Source of the DNA: Temnopleurus reevesii
Lineage: Eukaryota; Echinodermata; Echinoidea; Temnopleuroida; Temnopleuridae
NCBI GenBank assembly: GCA_036244855.1
Contig: BQKZ01000443.1
Coordinates: forward strand, 27,412 to 56,690
Length of the DNA stretch: 29,279 nt
Direction of reading: 5' to 3'
Position numbers and translations under genes: made by a program. The notes beneath the pieces were generated by a model. The model did not search any database, had not been told where the DNA came from, and saw nothing but the letters and a program-made list of their open reading frames with translations. This document shows positions 1-12,135 of this stretch, one piece after another (position 1 is the first letter of the stretch; each line of letters begins with the position of its first letter).

Positions 1-2950
1 GGGGGGGGGGGGGGGGGGGCGCAATAATGTGTGGAACATGGTGTTAGATTCTGGATTATCTTAATGACTGTCTAGTCAATAATGGGCACAGGGTACAGGG
101 AGGAATGCTATAATTGCAGAGACTCATTTGAGGAAGAGAATTTAATGTTTAAAACACATCAGCCGAAGTGAAGTAAATTGACTCAATGAAATATGCAGAA
201 CATACTAGATCATTATGTACATACTGGTACATGTACCACTGATGCCAGTGGTATGTCCATTCATAGCTGGAGAAAGAAATGGGACCTGCATAGCATTTAT
301 GATTCATACCAACGGGTGTGCAGTAATATAATCTTGTTCATAATGCATTACAGTTATTGTATCTATGACTTCCTGAATTGCTATTAACAATGACATCATT
401 AATCCATTAGGGATAATTAAAAGGTACAAATTATAGCACTTCTTATTGCCATATATTAATTAGTGGCATCCTAACGTTTTAACGCTAGATTCATACATTG
501 GCGTAATGAAAGTTAATATATACTGTATGAATAATTGATGAGCCAGATATATATCAATGAAATGCCATTCATATTAAATGTACATGTAGGTCACCCTTTT
601 GACTTATTTACTTCTATCCAAATAGACACTGTACATGTACATATACGTGTCAGCCTAAATTCATATATTCTTTACTCACATACTCTAAATTCCATGATCA
701 TCATTAAGGATTTGCGATACATCAGTACCGTTGCTACACAAAACATATTTTGTATAGCAATCCTGCTAAATTGCATAGCAAAGTGCGATGCGATACCAGG
801 AAAATTATTTCCTGCTGTACATGTTCAATATACATTAGAAATAATATCACAGACCTAGAAATATTTTTCATAAATCATATCATTCATGTTTTCACAAAGT
901 GACAGAAGCCAGAGGGTAATGTTGCACAAAACCAGTTGGAAAATTTAATTGAAGCATGTTCAAATGAACATCAAACTAAGAAGAAGCCCATTGAATTGTT
1001 GCTTATGGGAGTTCTTTGTCATGGTGCAGAATACCCTTCGGCTACACTCACTTCATGAAAACACAGGACTATATGTGGAAAATCATAAGCTTGTCTTGTT
1101 CAGAGTTTTTAATTTCTCTCTTTTTTTTTCACCTTGCAGTTTGTTGGCTGTCTCTTAACGTACCGGTACCGAAACCAGAAGGATCCCAGGGCCAATCCCA
1201 ATGCTTTCCTCTGATCGGGACACAACTCAATATCACAACCTGTATAGTACTCATTTTGATATCCTTTTTTTAGCATAAATTGTGTTTGAATACAGAAATG
1301 TGATGCCACACTGGATGTGCTTTCAGTGTGCTGGTTCTAAACAATTTTTTTTTTATTGTAATGAGTAGTTTTGCTATAATTACAATAGCCACTAACTGAG
1401 TTGCCAAATTGGACAACGCTTGACAGCAGGATGATTTTTAACAAGTTCTCGGAAAAATGAATTTACATTCTTTGGGCTGCTGAGTTTTATGTAAGCAGTG
1501 GAACATCTTATGAGTGAGGTTCGTTAGACCATGAAAATGATCTTGTTACGTCAGGTTTTTCATTAGAGTACATCAGGGTATAAAACAAAGAGTTCTCAAG
1601 AGCCGGGACAAGAGGAATCATCTGCAGAAGCATTTGAAATGTATTTGAAATATAATGATTATCTGCTCTATTACGATAGGGGTATTTAAACTCATATTAT
1701 ATCACCAATTTTGCAGGAAAACCAGCAGCTAAAAGAATCTAACTTAATTCTATCCATGTTTATTATTTCTGATCTGTCCAATGTCGTCCCGTTGTCAGAA
1801 GTCGGACCCATTTATGGTACCTCATGCGTAGGCTACTTGTCATTTGTTTAGAACCAATACTCCAAGCAACAAGTTTGCCATGCTTGAACTAGTGACCCCA
1901 GCCAGATTACACACAACACATGTATTTAGGGATAGCCATTGTCACAAGCTTATCTTGAATAATGGTGGGCACCAAAATTACATTTGGTGACATTTTTTGA
2001 ATGGGTTTATTTTGGTCAATAGGTAAACAGTCGATTGGATTAAAGGTATGAATGAGCTTGATTGATTGACACCCAGGCGATATTTTTACCAGTCTGATAC
2101 ACTGCATTTGAGCCGAAATTCAACTCAATGCATAGTTTTGTACGATGTTTGAAGAATGGGCTACAATAAACCACTGCAGAGAATTCTCCTGTTTGTGTGC
2201 AATCTGGCTGGGTACACTACATGGTTGCGTGGGATCACTTCTGTACTTTACTGTGTAATATTTTTAGATAAAACTTGAGCCATGAAATGTCAGATGACGA
2301 ATAGATTTTCATGTGGTTTTGATATCATTGATGACTACTGACAAAATTTGGCAAGAGATTATGATTACAGATATCTTTTCTATTTTTTACTTGCTTAGTT
2401 AATGCAGCTTGAGTCCATTTTTGGTGTGTGACTCGAAATTAACCACAGGTTTTTAGACAGCCATTGGAATATGATTTGCTTTCCTTTTTTGTAATTTGAT
2501 ATGTCAATTTTTTTTTTTATATGGGAGTGATTTAAACCTTTTTCTTTTGAAACTCATTATTCAAAGTGGTTAGTTGTTGCCCCAACAAATTGGTTGTTTA
2601 AATTCTAAATGTACTTGCTTGAGCAGGGGAGTAATTCTTTTAAAATTCTGTTATGACATAACATCTTATCAGCTCTTGAGCTTTAGAAATGAATCCTCCC
2701 TGTTTGCTATTACATGGTAGAAGAAAGGTTAACAGTTTTTAGCTCATTTTCAGCAAATATTCGAAAATGAGGTGATTTTCTTTCACATTTATTCATTCTT
2801 TTCATCGTTCTTCATGCTTTAACTTCTAGACCAATGTATTGATTTTATGTGGCAATATGGTATATGTAGATTTTTTCATAAAAAGTAAGATGTGACTGTA
2901 AATAATTATTTGGTAATTTGAGATGAGATCTTTCTATTTATTTCTTTGGT
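1..2950. other. Non-coding stretch at the left end
   Basis: Starts with 19 G. The remainder is AT-rich unique-looking sequence with T runs (for example 2507-2519). No open frame has splice sites, composition or similarity that would support a gene; it may be intergenic or the intron of a gene off the contig. Confidence 0.5.
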
Positions 2951-2971
2951 ACAGGTGTATTCTGCAAATCA

Positions 2972-3389
2972 CCATGAGCAGAAGGGACAAAGGATTTTGG
3001 ACAAAGTAAACAACTTCATTCAAGCCTTGACAATTTATAGCTTCATCAACGCAAAAGAAAGTACCTTTGCTATTCGTTGTGTGACACATACAGGTAACTC
3101 TGCCTAAGTCAAATCTGTTGGGACCACACAAATCTATTCAACTTATGAGAATTTCGACTTAGAAGAGGCTAATAACACTGGCTTTGTATGATTTGTTCCA
3201 GAAAATCACATCGACTTAGGCAATTATTCGACTTAGACAAGTTCAACTTAGGCAGAGTTGACTGTATTTGGTATTTCTCTGCACAATAAGAAGGAATAAA
3301 CTTTCTTTTGTGTTCATCGAGCTAAATTGTGAATGCTTGAATGAAGTTGATTACTTTGACCAAAATCCATTGTACCTTCTGCTCAAGGC
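2972..3389. repeat. Imperfect inverted repeat (foldback), dispersed family
   Basis: The left arm at about 2972-3085 pairs with the right arm at about 3275-3389; both contain the block GAGCAGAAGG...CAACTTCATTCAAGC. The same block recurs twice, in opposite orientations, at 19721-19755 and 19881-19924 downstream of gene B, so it is a dispersed repeat. The centre holds the TA-flanked element at 3091-3264. Confidence 0.6.
3091..3264. mobile_element. TA-flanked MITE, pogo/Tigger-like ends
   Basis: A 174-bp element starting CAGGTAACTCTGCCTAAGTC and ending ACTTAGGCAGAGTTGACTG, with TA on both sides (3089-3090, 3265-3266). The empty site ACACATATTTGG is present in the neighbouring duplicate copy, which shows the insertion and a 2-bp TA duplication directly. 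It has no coding capacity. Confidence 0.8.
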
Positions 3390-3786
3390 CAATGTATATT
3401 CCAGCCTGTATGGGTCTTGGTACTTATGATTGTATTTGAATTTTGTTATTTCTATGGGGAAGTAGATTTATTATATACATGTAGGTAGTTTTTTTTAAAG
3501 CCGCATTCTCACNTAAGCATTTGATCCACGCTCTCTAGCGGCGAAAAGCTTACAACTATAGTCGATCCCCCGAATTTATAGCTTCATCAACACAAAATAA
3601 AGTACCTTTGCTATTCATTGTGTGACACATATTTGGTATTTCTCTGCACAATAAGAAGGAAGGAACTTTCTTTTGCGTTCATCTAGCTAAATTGTGAATG
3701 CTTGAATGAGGTTGATTACTTTGGCCAACATCCATTGTACCTTTTGCTCAAGGCCAATGTATATTCCAGCCTGTATGGGTCTTGGT

Positions 3787-4077
3787 ACTTATGGGTCTCA
3801 CATAGGAGACAGCGCGCGCGGACGTGAGACTACCTTCATAGGCAGCACGGGCGGACGTGATTCTTTGATCGCCTCCGCTCCTTTTTAAAAAATACCCTGT
3901 TAATCTCTAAAACCTCCCTCTTCATTCGCTTCACCTCCTCATAAATTCATCTTACTTCGTATGTTCGCCTCCTTTCAAATTTCCCTCTACATTCGCCTCG
4001 CTACGTCCTATGACAGGCCTTCATCGAAGAGTCCCGTCCACGCGCGCGCGCGCTGTCTCCTATGTGAGACCCATAAG
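3787..4077. mobile_element. Foldback MITE with CG-rich arms
   Basis: Terminal inverted arms of about 34 bp (ACTTATGGGTCTCACATAGG and its complement), running into CG dinucleotide tracts on both sides. It is absent from copy 1 of the duplication. Near-identical 20-bp direct repeats flank it (3773-3792 and 4086-4105, one mismatch). Confidence 0.7.
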
Positions 4078-4199
4078 TGCCTACAGTATGGGTGTTGGTA
4101 CTTATGATTGTATTTGAATTTTGTTATTTCTATGGGGAAGTAGATTTATTATATACATGTAGGTAGTTTTTTTTAAAGCCGCATTCTCACATAGGTGAG

Positions 4200-5950
4200 T
4201 TGGACATGGAAATGTTAAAGCCATTTGTTAATTCTCATGCAGCACCTGTGGATATCTATGATTTAGTCTAGAGGAGCTCTTGCGTACATGTGCTAAAATA
4301 AAAGAAGTGTAATACTGCGTAGTTTATTGTATTGGTGCTGATTAAGCATTCAGACCTATAGATTTCCAAAAGCATTGAATTTGCTCAAAACTCTTGTATA
4401 ACCTGCAATCGGTAATTCCATATTTTGGAGACAATATTCGGTGACGTTAACGGTAGGCACCAGACATAAATTAACTAAATGTTGGTATTTGATTCATAAT
4501 ATTCTAAAGAAATTTAAGCATACATATTTGCTCTTGAAGTTTGATGATTTAACACAATATTTGTGGCTAATACAGAATTGCATAACAATGCATTCAGAGT
4601 TACAGGGGCACACTCTTCCCTAAGAACTACAATTTATGTTCAAAGATATTTACTAAAGGTAAGTGACACATTTAATTTGAAATAATGTGATATTGCACAT
4701 TCGATAACTCAATATAATACATGATGTACCAATGAAATACTATGAGCTCTGGTAGAAATGTGAATTTTAGATTCTCTAGATTTGTTTACTGATGGGTTAT
4801 TCGTCTTGTCTAAAAATGGTATAGAAATTGATTACTGTGTTTTCAGATTCTTGTAAATAATGAAATATAATAGCTGAAAAAGATGTTCATTCACTTTTCA
4901 ATTTAGGGAAAGGTTTTGATGTTGATTCCAACTTGTATTTGTGTTTGTATTTAAAATCTAGAATTTTTTAAGAAAGGTGCATAATGTTGAAGAATTTAAC
5001 TGAAATCATAATTTCCATGAAAGCTTATTGATTCCATTATTGATTTTATTAGTCTGCAATTCAAACCCCTTGAAAGCCAGTTTGATTTGCTGCACCTGAC
5101 GATTGTCTTTGCAAGTTATTTTGAATTGAATATGATATATGATAGTACTCATGATCTTCGGTTATTTCTATATGGTGAATTTTCATTTCCATATTTTCAT
5201 ATTCTGATGGTTTTAACAAATTTTGGCTAGTTTCATTTTATTCACAGCGAATGTGTGCTGTATCTGAAGTAAAAATCAGAAAGAAAAGTACCTTGTTCAA
5301 TTTCTCTAGCCACAATGAGCTGAAATAAAGAATTAGTCACAGTTTGAAGCAAATATTATGGCTCATATTTTGAAAATATCTTTTTGATTTGTTTGGATAA
5401 ATTTAGAATTATTCAAATTTTGTTATTGGAGGGCTTATGTATTTTACATCCATTTTATATTTTTATGGGTATTATTAAAATTATGTGCTACTAATATGTG
5501 TTGAATGTAATTACAAGTAGATTGTATACTAAACTTTCGGTCACAATTTTTTCTACATGTGAAATAAGGGATGCCAAGTGGAAAATATTTTGAAGTTTTA
5601 GATGGAAGTTATTTCTTATGACTTTTCAATGTAAGGGAATACATGGGCATTTTTTTTTTTAATTTTTTTTTTACACACATGAACAATATGGATTTTATTT
5701 TCACAACTATTAGGCTACTCCATCTCTTAAAACCTGTGATAAGTTGCTTGAATTCAATTTCTCATCACCATCATCATCGTCATCATCATCGATACTGATT
5801 GCAAAATAATGCTTCCAATGATATTGGATAATAGCACCAAAGCTAGTTATTCAGGATCAGATATTGTACAGACTTGTTTGGAGCTGTAGAGACCCAAATT
5901 GACCTGCTTGGCAACCTATGTGGGTCAAATCTGTTCATGCCATGGCACCA
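4200..5950. other. Non-coding stretch
   Basis: AT-rich sequence with T runs near 5651-5672 and a CAT/CATCAT microsatellite at 5763-5791. No gene or mobile element recognised. Confidence 0.5.
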
Positions 5951-5956
5951 GGTTAA

Positions 5957-6151
5957 AGGTGTGGTCACACCGGCCGAGCAGTATGGATTTAGTCTGCAAG
6001 GACAGACCCTAGGCTTTCGGTGTGTGCATGCACAGAGCGTGATTAAGGGTCTGCGCATGCACACACAGAAAGCCAAGGGTCTGTCCTTGCAGACTAAATC
6101 CCTGCTGCTCAAGGACCGCTACAGCTCTGCTCGGCCGTTGTGACCACACCT
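5957..6151. mobile_element. TTAA-flanked foldback MITE
   Basis: Bounded by TTAA (5953-5956 and 6152-6155). Ends are AGGTGTGGTCACAC and its complement, followed by the inverted block GGATTTAGTCTGCAAGGACA; nearly the whole element folds on itself, with about 23 extra bases in the right arm. TTAA duplication is typical of piggyBac-type transposition. The open frames on both strands here are by-products of the palindrome. Confidence 0.75.
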
Positions 6152-6724
6152 TTAAAAGGGAATTAGCATGAGACAATAAGGATTGATGTGATTGATTTTA
6201 TTCCTGGTTGAAACAGTTCATAATAAGACTGTGTATAATTATGAAATGACACCTTATTTACCCATTACAATACTCTTTATCATCTTTCAACATCTGTTCA
6301 TATCTTGCTCTGTAAGTGCTGATTATTTTCAGCTTTATTTATATTTTCATGATGTATCATCCTGCATGGTTTATATAGAAATGATAATTCTTCGTACATT
6401 CCTTCCCAGTTACTGTGTATAGGCTTATTGTAGCTGAAGCATTTATGACACACCCCTTAAATGAGTGGACTGTGCCACAAAGTTACATGGTTTGTATATC
6501 AATTTCAATTGTAACAGGTATGTTTCATTATTTTTGGAGGGTTGATCTTGACTTTTGCCATTAACATATGAATATTAAATTGATATTTGGATTCTATATA
6601 TTTTGATCATTGTTTAATTCTTTTGAATATTTACAGAATTTTATCAAGACATGTGTATTGGTGGTAGAGTGATATGAATATGTAGAGCGAAAGTTGATTT
6701 GATATAAATGTAGATGTACATATA

Positions 6725-6890
6725 CAGTGGAAACTAATTATGAGGTCCTCGGGAACAGGAAAACAAATCACCTCTTTACTTGTGTTGAAATGGTAGAACT
6801 GTAGTGCAACATGGAAAGATGGAGTAAAGAAAGTCACCTTTTTATAATGAGTTTGTCTCCAGTGCCCTTTATGAAGGGTTTCGAAAGATA
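6725..6890. mobile_element. Degraded relative of the TA-flanked element at 26535
   Basis: Starts TACAGTGGAAACTAATTATG followed by a block close to GAGGTCCTYRGGRACAGG, matching the left end of the element at 26535-26707, and keeps a TTTATAATGAG...AGTGCYCTTTAT match further in. The right terminus has diverged. Confidence 0.5.
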
Positions 6891-7118
6891 GCGAAATGTG
6901 CAGTAGAAAGAAAGTCCTATGAGGGTGTTGCTAGAAAGTTGTTGTCAATCAGCCCTGGTCAATCAAGAGCATTATTGCTTGCACATATTGATTAAATCCA
7001 TAGGCTGTCCTCCACTCAAATTGCACATTTAAAATTGAAATGGGTTTACTGTTGATTTGGAATCAATATTAGCAACACCTTTTGTAATATTTGTGATTAA
7101 TTCCGCTGGGTGACGTAA

Positions 7119-7226
7119 TGATAGATGAAATTTATTCAATATTGTCGCCAACGGCACACAGCAGTATAGCGTGTGCACCCCTTTGTGGGCCGTTGGCAAA
7201 CAATATTGAATAAATTCTATCTATCA
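7119..7226. mobile_element. Short foldback MITE with a nested hairpin
   Basis: The outer arms (TGATAGAT...TTCAATATTGT and complement) are about 27 bp, and inside them GCCAACGGC pairs with GCCGTTGGC. Flanking ACCTTTTGTAAT on both sides (7077 and 7226) suggests target duplication or insertion into a repeat. Confidence 0.65.
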
Positions 7227-7236
7227 CCTTTTGTAA

Positions 7237-7520
7237 TGTTTGGCGAGTTTAAAGAGTCATTATTATCTAACTGTGACTTCAGTGGTGTGGATGAGTCATT
7301 CTGGTCTGATTACATGGCATTAATCAGGATGTGATATTTTGTGTATATTGCCCTTTTCTATCAATATTACTAACAACATCTGTTTGAATGTTTGACAGGT
7401 TTAAAGAGTCGCTACCATCTTAACTGTAACTTCAGTCGTGTTGATGTTTCGATTTGGTCTGATTTATATTGCAGGATGTGAATTGGATTTTCATGAGTGT
7501 ATATTGCCTTGTTATTGAAC
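7237..7520. repeat. Diverged tandem duplication, about 152-bp unit
   Basis: The blocks GTTTAAAGAGTC, TAACTGTRACTTCAGT, TGGTCTGATT, CAGGATGTGA and GTGTATATTGCC recur in the same order in both halves, with many substitutions between the copies. Confidence 0.6.
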
Positions 7521-7703
7521 AACTTGGAATGCTCCTAATGCCAGCTCTAAGAATCCAAGTCACACCCTTGCTTGCTTCTTAGTGTGGATGTCATGATTAG
7601 AGACTGGTAGTAGTTGATGCTCTAATATTTCAGGCTGGATGCTTCAAAACGCACACAGGTCAAAGATAAAGGAACAATAACAGAATAAATCCTTTGTCAC
7701 AAG

Positions 7704-7709
7704 TTTATT
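7704..7709 (-). promoter_or_regulatory. Polyadenylation signal of gene A
   Basis: AATAAA on the minus strand, 50 nt past the gene A stop codon. Cleavage would be expected at about 7680-7690, giving a very short 3' UTR. Confidence 0.6.
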
Positions 7710-7758
7710 ACTTTAAATATAACTTAACTGGACGGGAGCTACCGTAATATTCATTGTG

Positions 7759-10700
7759 TTATACGAGCCAGAATCCATGTTTCTTAAATCTCTGTATTTT
7801 CTCTCTGTGATCTTCAATCCAGTTATTGTGCACTATCACAGGTTTGACAGTCTGATTCTTCCTCCACTGGTCATCAAAGTACAGTTTCCCATTCGGGAAG
7901 AGAGCCGAGTCCAGAACCTTGATTCTCAGATTCCCAAACTTCTCCTCAAGAAGCTCATTCATTATCCGTTGATCCGGTTTGCTATCTCGCGCCCTGTGAA
8001 GTCGCTCAATCCACTCCCTCACGAATGTCATTGAGGCGTTGGTCGCACGGAAGTAGATGAACCCCGCGCAGTAGACCACCTTGGGTTCTCGCAAATCCTC
8101 TTGCAGCACGACATCGTGATCACCACGGAGGTACGGCAGAGGATCCTTCAACCACACAGTGTCGACATCGCTGAACAGAACATTGCGACCTTTCATCAGT
8201 AGCCTATAGATATACACTGGCCTCTTATTGATGAGGACGTTATAGTCATGCGAGAGATATGGCAAGTTCTTCTCCGGAGAAGCAGCTCTCTGCGTCAAGG
8301 CAGTTGTTACGTGCTTGTACCGTGACAAGATCCGGTACGCGATGATGTCTTCAGCGATGGCAAGGATGTGCGGATGGCTACCAACCCGCTCGACACTCTT
8401 CAACCAGTTCTGTGCAAAGTCCATGAAAGCTTTGTTGCTGGTGATGAGGACGATAGGTCCATCGTTTGGTATTTTGAGTTGGTAGTTGATGTTGAATTGT
8501 GCAGGTGCAGGAGCTTGTCTCACTAAACGAGTTGGTTCCAAGATTCTTAGTTCCTGGTTTACTTTTGGTTCTTCTTCTGGAATGCCTGACTGCATTCCTG
8601 AAAGGGAGGAAATAAATTGTTGAGATTTGTAATGAACCTTAAAGAATAAGATGGCAAACTAAACTCCTCAAAGAGATGGGAAGTTCATAGCTACATAGCA
8701 AAAATATGGGATTTTTTTCCTTTATCCTGTCACATCATTTAAAATAGTCTTTGTTTATCTAAAAATGAGACCTCATTTGCTTTTCACAAGCTATTCTAAA
8801 GCTGAGTAACTCCATAAATGGAGACATCAAGGTCTGAAAGTGAAAGTTGCTAAATCTATTTACTGAAGACTCATTGTAAACTGGGCATTGCCACAAGGGC
8901 ATGGAGAATTGGTTTAATAGAGAATGAATAGAATAATGAATGTCATATTTTTGTATAAATTTTTTGCATGTGAAAGTTTAAAAGACTGATTCTGGACCAG
9001 AAATATCTTGCTGTAAAAGCAGAAAAATCAGACAAACAGATCGAAAACAAATTTGAAACGAATTGGACAATAAATAAGAAAGTTATGATTTTTTTTCAAT
9101 GATATCACTCAACAGTGATTTGTCATGCACATTGGCAACTTTTAATCAAGCAAGTTAGCTCTGGCCCAGACCCAGCTTTTAAAATAATGATGTTCTGCCA
9201 GCACTTATCCAGGTGGGGTGGGGGTGCTTAGGACCGCACGCCACTAAAAAAAATGATATAAAATCAATGGTGCATATCTGGGCTTTACTTTTCACATGTA
9301 TACATAGAGGAACTGTTGCATGTTCTGACAAGCCCCATGGGATCTCTAGATTTGATTTCAGTATAATTTTAGGGGAGCTTTTTCACCCTTATGCAAAACC
9401 TCATTGGGGATATGATTAGTGGTGTGTGTCCTTAGGAGGTTGGTGCCCCGTTCCTCTAATAAGAAAAGAAGGAATGAATGTAAAGAAGAGGAGGAAGGGG
9501 AAATCTTGAATACCTTGTTCAACCAACTTTATGAAACACTGTTAGTGTAAACTAAATATTTGCCAGTCACTCGGATGCTAATTGCTAATAATATATTCTT
9601 GAAATCTCAATATTATTTGTTTTAGAATTTATTTGTTTTTAGAATTACAGGAATTCATGACTGAGATTTCATGCATAAAAATGGAATTTGTCCTGATATG
9701 ATTTACAAAATATATGATATAGGAGGGGGGGGGGGCAGGTGAAGGAGGTAGGGGCGCACAATTCAGAGATGATGGTTAGGGCCCCGGGTTGAGAAATCCT
9801 GGATGAAACACTATTTAGTCATTTCAATTAAACCCATTTCTTGCGGCTAGGACACATTATATCCATCCTAGCTGTACATCACAGTTTTTTTTTAAATAAA
9901 AGTAAGGGTTTTCATGAGACGGATAAAAGCCTCCTAGCTCGTGCCAAACACATTACTTACCATGTAGTCTGAAGAATAAATAGAAGAGTGCCATCATTGT
10001 CGAAATTAGGAGAGGAGCCCGCCGTTTTCGGTACCTGAAGTCGGTGCGATAAAATGAAGGAAAAAAAAATCCTGATTTTGATAGTGGGATTTTGTCCCAA
10101 TGTTAAACCATCAGAGACCTCGGAAGTACTTTAGGAGAGAAACGAACTAAAAAAAATAATGAAAAGCGGTTGAGTTGAGTTAAGCTGCTGTTATGAACAG
10201 CATGGTAAAAAAAATTAATAAACATACGAAAGTACAGCATACCAAAAGATTAGATTTTGCTTCGTTTCGGATCGTTCTACGAACAGTTAATAATGTAAAC
10301 GCTCGATCGAATGGCAAAGAAAATAATGACAAATCGAAGTGCAGTCCATATATCTTCTTCAAAATCAAATACAGTAAGATGTTTATATCTATTCACAAAA
10401 TTAGTCCTAAATATAGGTTGTGATTGATATTCCCATGATATATGGCCGTATAGAATAATAATTCATATATATTTTCGTTCTACACTGGAAAACCATTGGG
10501 TAGTTAAGCAAAAGATCATTCTGTACCTGATTGTGAAACACCAGAACAAGAGCAGTAAATTTGATGAACTATAATATAAACATTGACATGTGCAAGAATG
10601 AAATGTTTCTACACAAAAATATATTGAAAATAACACCAATCATTATCATAGTATCGGTTTAATTCACGAATGAGATTGTTTTAAATCATTTCACAATATG

Positions 10701-10783
10701 GATACCACATTGGTGTTGCATTATCACCATGGTTTTACAATTGTATAACAGACTTCTTACCATCTGCAATGCATGATGCTCAT
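7759..10783 (-). CDS. Gene A: type II membrane glycosyltransferase, Nucleotid_trans (PF03407, GT77-like), 3 coding exons
   Basis: Exons on the minus strand: 10783-10761, 10034-9961 and 8597-7759; 936 nt, 311 aa. Every junction is GT-AG (donors GTAAGA and GTAAGT; acceptors CTTCAG and TTTCAG), with phases 2 and 1. Residues 1-13 are short and basic (MSIMHCRW, then YRKRR), residues 14-31 are a hydrophobic signal anchor, and a short stem follows. The catalytic domain is about 71-308: D176-V-D178 is the DxD metal/nucleotide-sugar site inside FSDVDTVWL, with PDQR at 240-243 and HNNWI at 289-293. Sequons lie at N219 and N280. Family knowledge: PF03407 enzymes are Golgi glycosyltransferases, and plant members move xylose onto fucose; donor and acceptor here are unknown. 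The start is inferred from an in-frame ATG with A at -3 and from the match of MSIMHCRW to MTRIFRRW in gene B. The first coding exon has only 23 coding nt and is the least certain part; the two other exons are secure. Confidence 0.85.
8598..9960 (-). other. Gene A intron 2 (1363 bp)
   Basis: Phase-1 intron between the membrane-anchor exon and the catalytic exon, in the same place as the 1331-bp intron of gene B. It contains a G-rich run at 9723-9735 followed by a purine-rich stretch, and otherwise no feature I can name. The open frame at 9213-9419 on the other strand shows no coding character. Confidence 0.75.
10035..10760 (-). other. Gene A intron 1 (726 bp)
   Basis: Begins GTAAGAAG after the TG of a Trp codon and ends with a T-rich tract and CTTCAG. 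It interrupts codon 8, where gene B has no intron. No repeats or genes recognised; the open frames on both strands at 10180-10423 look like chance in AT-rich DNA. Confidence 0.55.
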
Positions 10784-12010
10784 AATGTCTCCTCTACATT
10801 CACACTTGAAAACACGTAGTTAGGGGTTCTACAAGGGTGAAGAAAAGGATAGCGTTAAAACCACGAGAAACAAAATAATTTTGGGATCATATACACTCCT
10901 ATATTATTTACAATGGAATAATTAAGTATTGCTGAAGTGAAGGCAGAAAAGTCTTCCATAAGCTTTTCATAGGTTTTTGAAATAATAATCATATAATAAT
11001 ATAATAATTGAATTCATGTAGCGCTTTTTACGGGGGATGCAATGCGCCAATGGGAAAGAAATGGGAGTGAAACATTATTTTATCCCCTAGAATCCTGTGC
11101 ATAATTGTATGTGCATGTCTTTTATCTTGTATATACGAGTATAAAGCGAACAAATTATGTTAATGAGATAACAGAATATTATGTCAATATATTTCATTAC
11201 ATCTAGATCCATATTTAGCATTTTCCAGTTCACACATTTTAACTGATATAATTCTTTGGAAACTTGTATTGAATCCTCTTTTTAATTAGTGAAAAGAGAT
11301 AGAAATGGAAATCATGAGATAATTCGTCAAATCCCATGCAATGTGCTCCCGTAATATATCGTCACAACAATGAAATGACTACCAAACAAATGCGTTTTCA
11401 ATCTAGCTAAAGTATAAGAAAGAAAGATGTGTTATCTCGAGGAACGATTATATCTTACCCTTTAGTTGTACATAATGTGAAGAAACTTTGAGAGAGAATC
11501 GTGCCCTCAAAAAATGTGTGCAATACACAACGAAGTTTTGAACGTGTCTTTCCAAAGAAACTCAGAAGACGTGGTGAATATGTATTCAATAATATACTCA
11601 GGTACAAACAGCGTTTGGGGGAATTCAAAGGAAAAAGATGACAAAGAAATATTGATTAAATTTGCACAACGGTGTAAAGGTCTTGTCTAGCCGATTAAGC
11701 GTGCGTTAGTCTTGCTCCAAAAAATCAAGGAATGATATAGTTCCAAACAAAGTTATTAGATGTAGTAGGGTATTGTAATGAGTTTAGGAAATGGATCTTG
11801 TGATTCTTTTTGAGCACGTGTAACACTATCTGATATTTTCCTTAATCATTAATCTTGTATTTGCATATCGTGTTTAAGCATGCTCTATGCATTATGCATG
11901 CTCTATCTCTTAAAAGTCTTAAAGTATTTCTGCAGTTTTTTCATATATATATAGATATATGAATGTTCCACTGGTTTTGCTGCACGTTAATGTATCTTTT
12001 AATCTCCAGT

Positions 12011-12122
12011 CTCATAGAAGCCCCTGCTGAACACGATTCAACACGACTTTTTGTTCAGGGGCTATTGCTGACAAATAGTCGTGTTGAATCATGTTCAATC
12101 CGGGTTTCTATGTGAATGGGGC
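12011..12122. mobile_element. Foldback MITE, GCCCCGG family (short copy)
   Basis: Arms CTCATAGAAGCCCCTGCTGAA and complement, with the inner block CACGATTCAACACGACT shared with the copies at 14066, 20585 and 25078. Confidence 0.7.
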
Positions 12123-12135
12123 CTATAAAAGCTGA

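Larger units (their letters stand above)
3036..4197. repeat. Direct duplication, two copies each with a different insertion
   Basis: Copy 1 is about 3036-3512 and copy 2 about 3575-4192. Apart from insertions they match almost base for base (for example GGCCAATGTATATTCCAGCC in both). Copy 1 alone contains the element at 3091-3264; copy 2 alone contains the foldback at 3787-4077. A single N at 3513 sits where copy 1 ends. Confidence 0.75.

Noticed and set aside
2955..3094. Possible exon with acceptor TTTGGTACAG and donor-like CAG/GTAACT
   Set aside because: The body is one arm of a dispersed inverted repeat and the donor is the end of a MITE; no partner exon found.
5843..6143. Two 89-codon frames on opposite strands
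   Set aside because: Both run through the palindromic MITE and have no independent support.
7756..8034. 92-codon plus-strand open frame over gene A
   Set aside because: Antisense shadow of the gene A catalytic exon.
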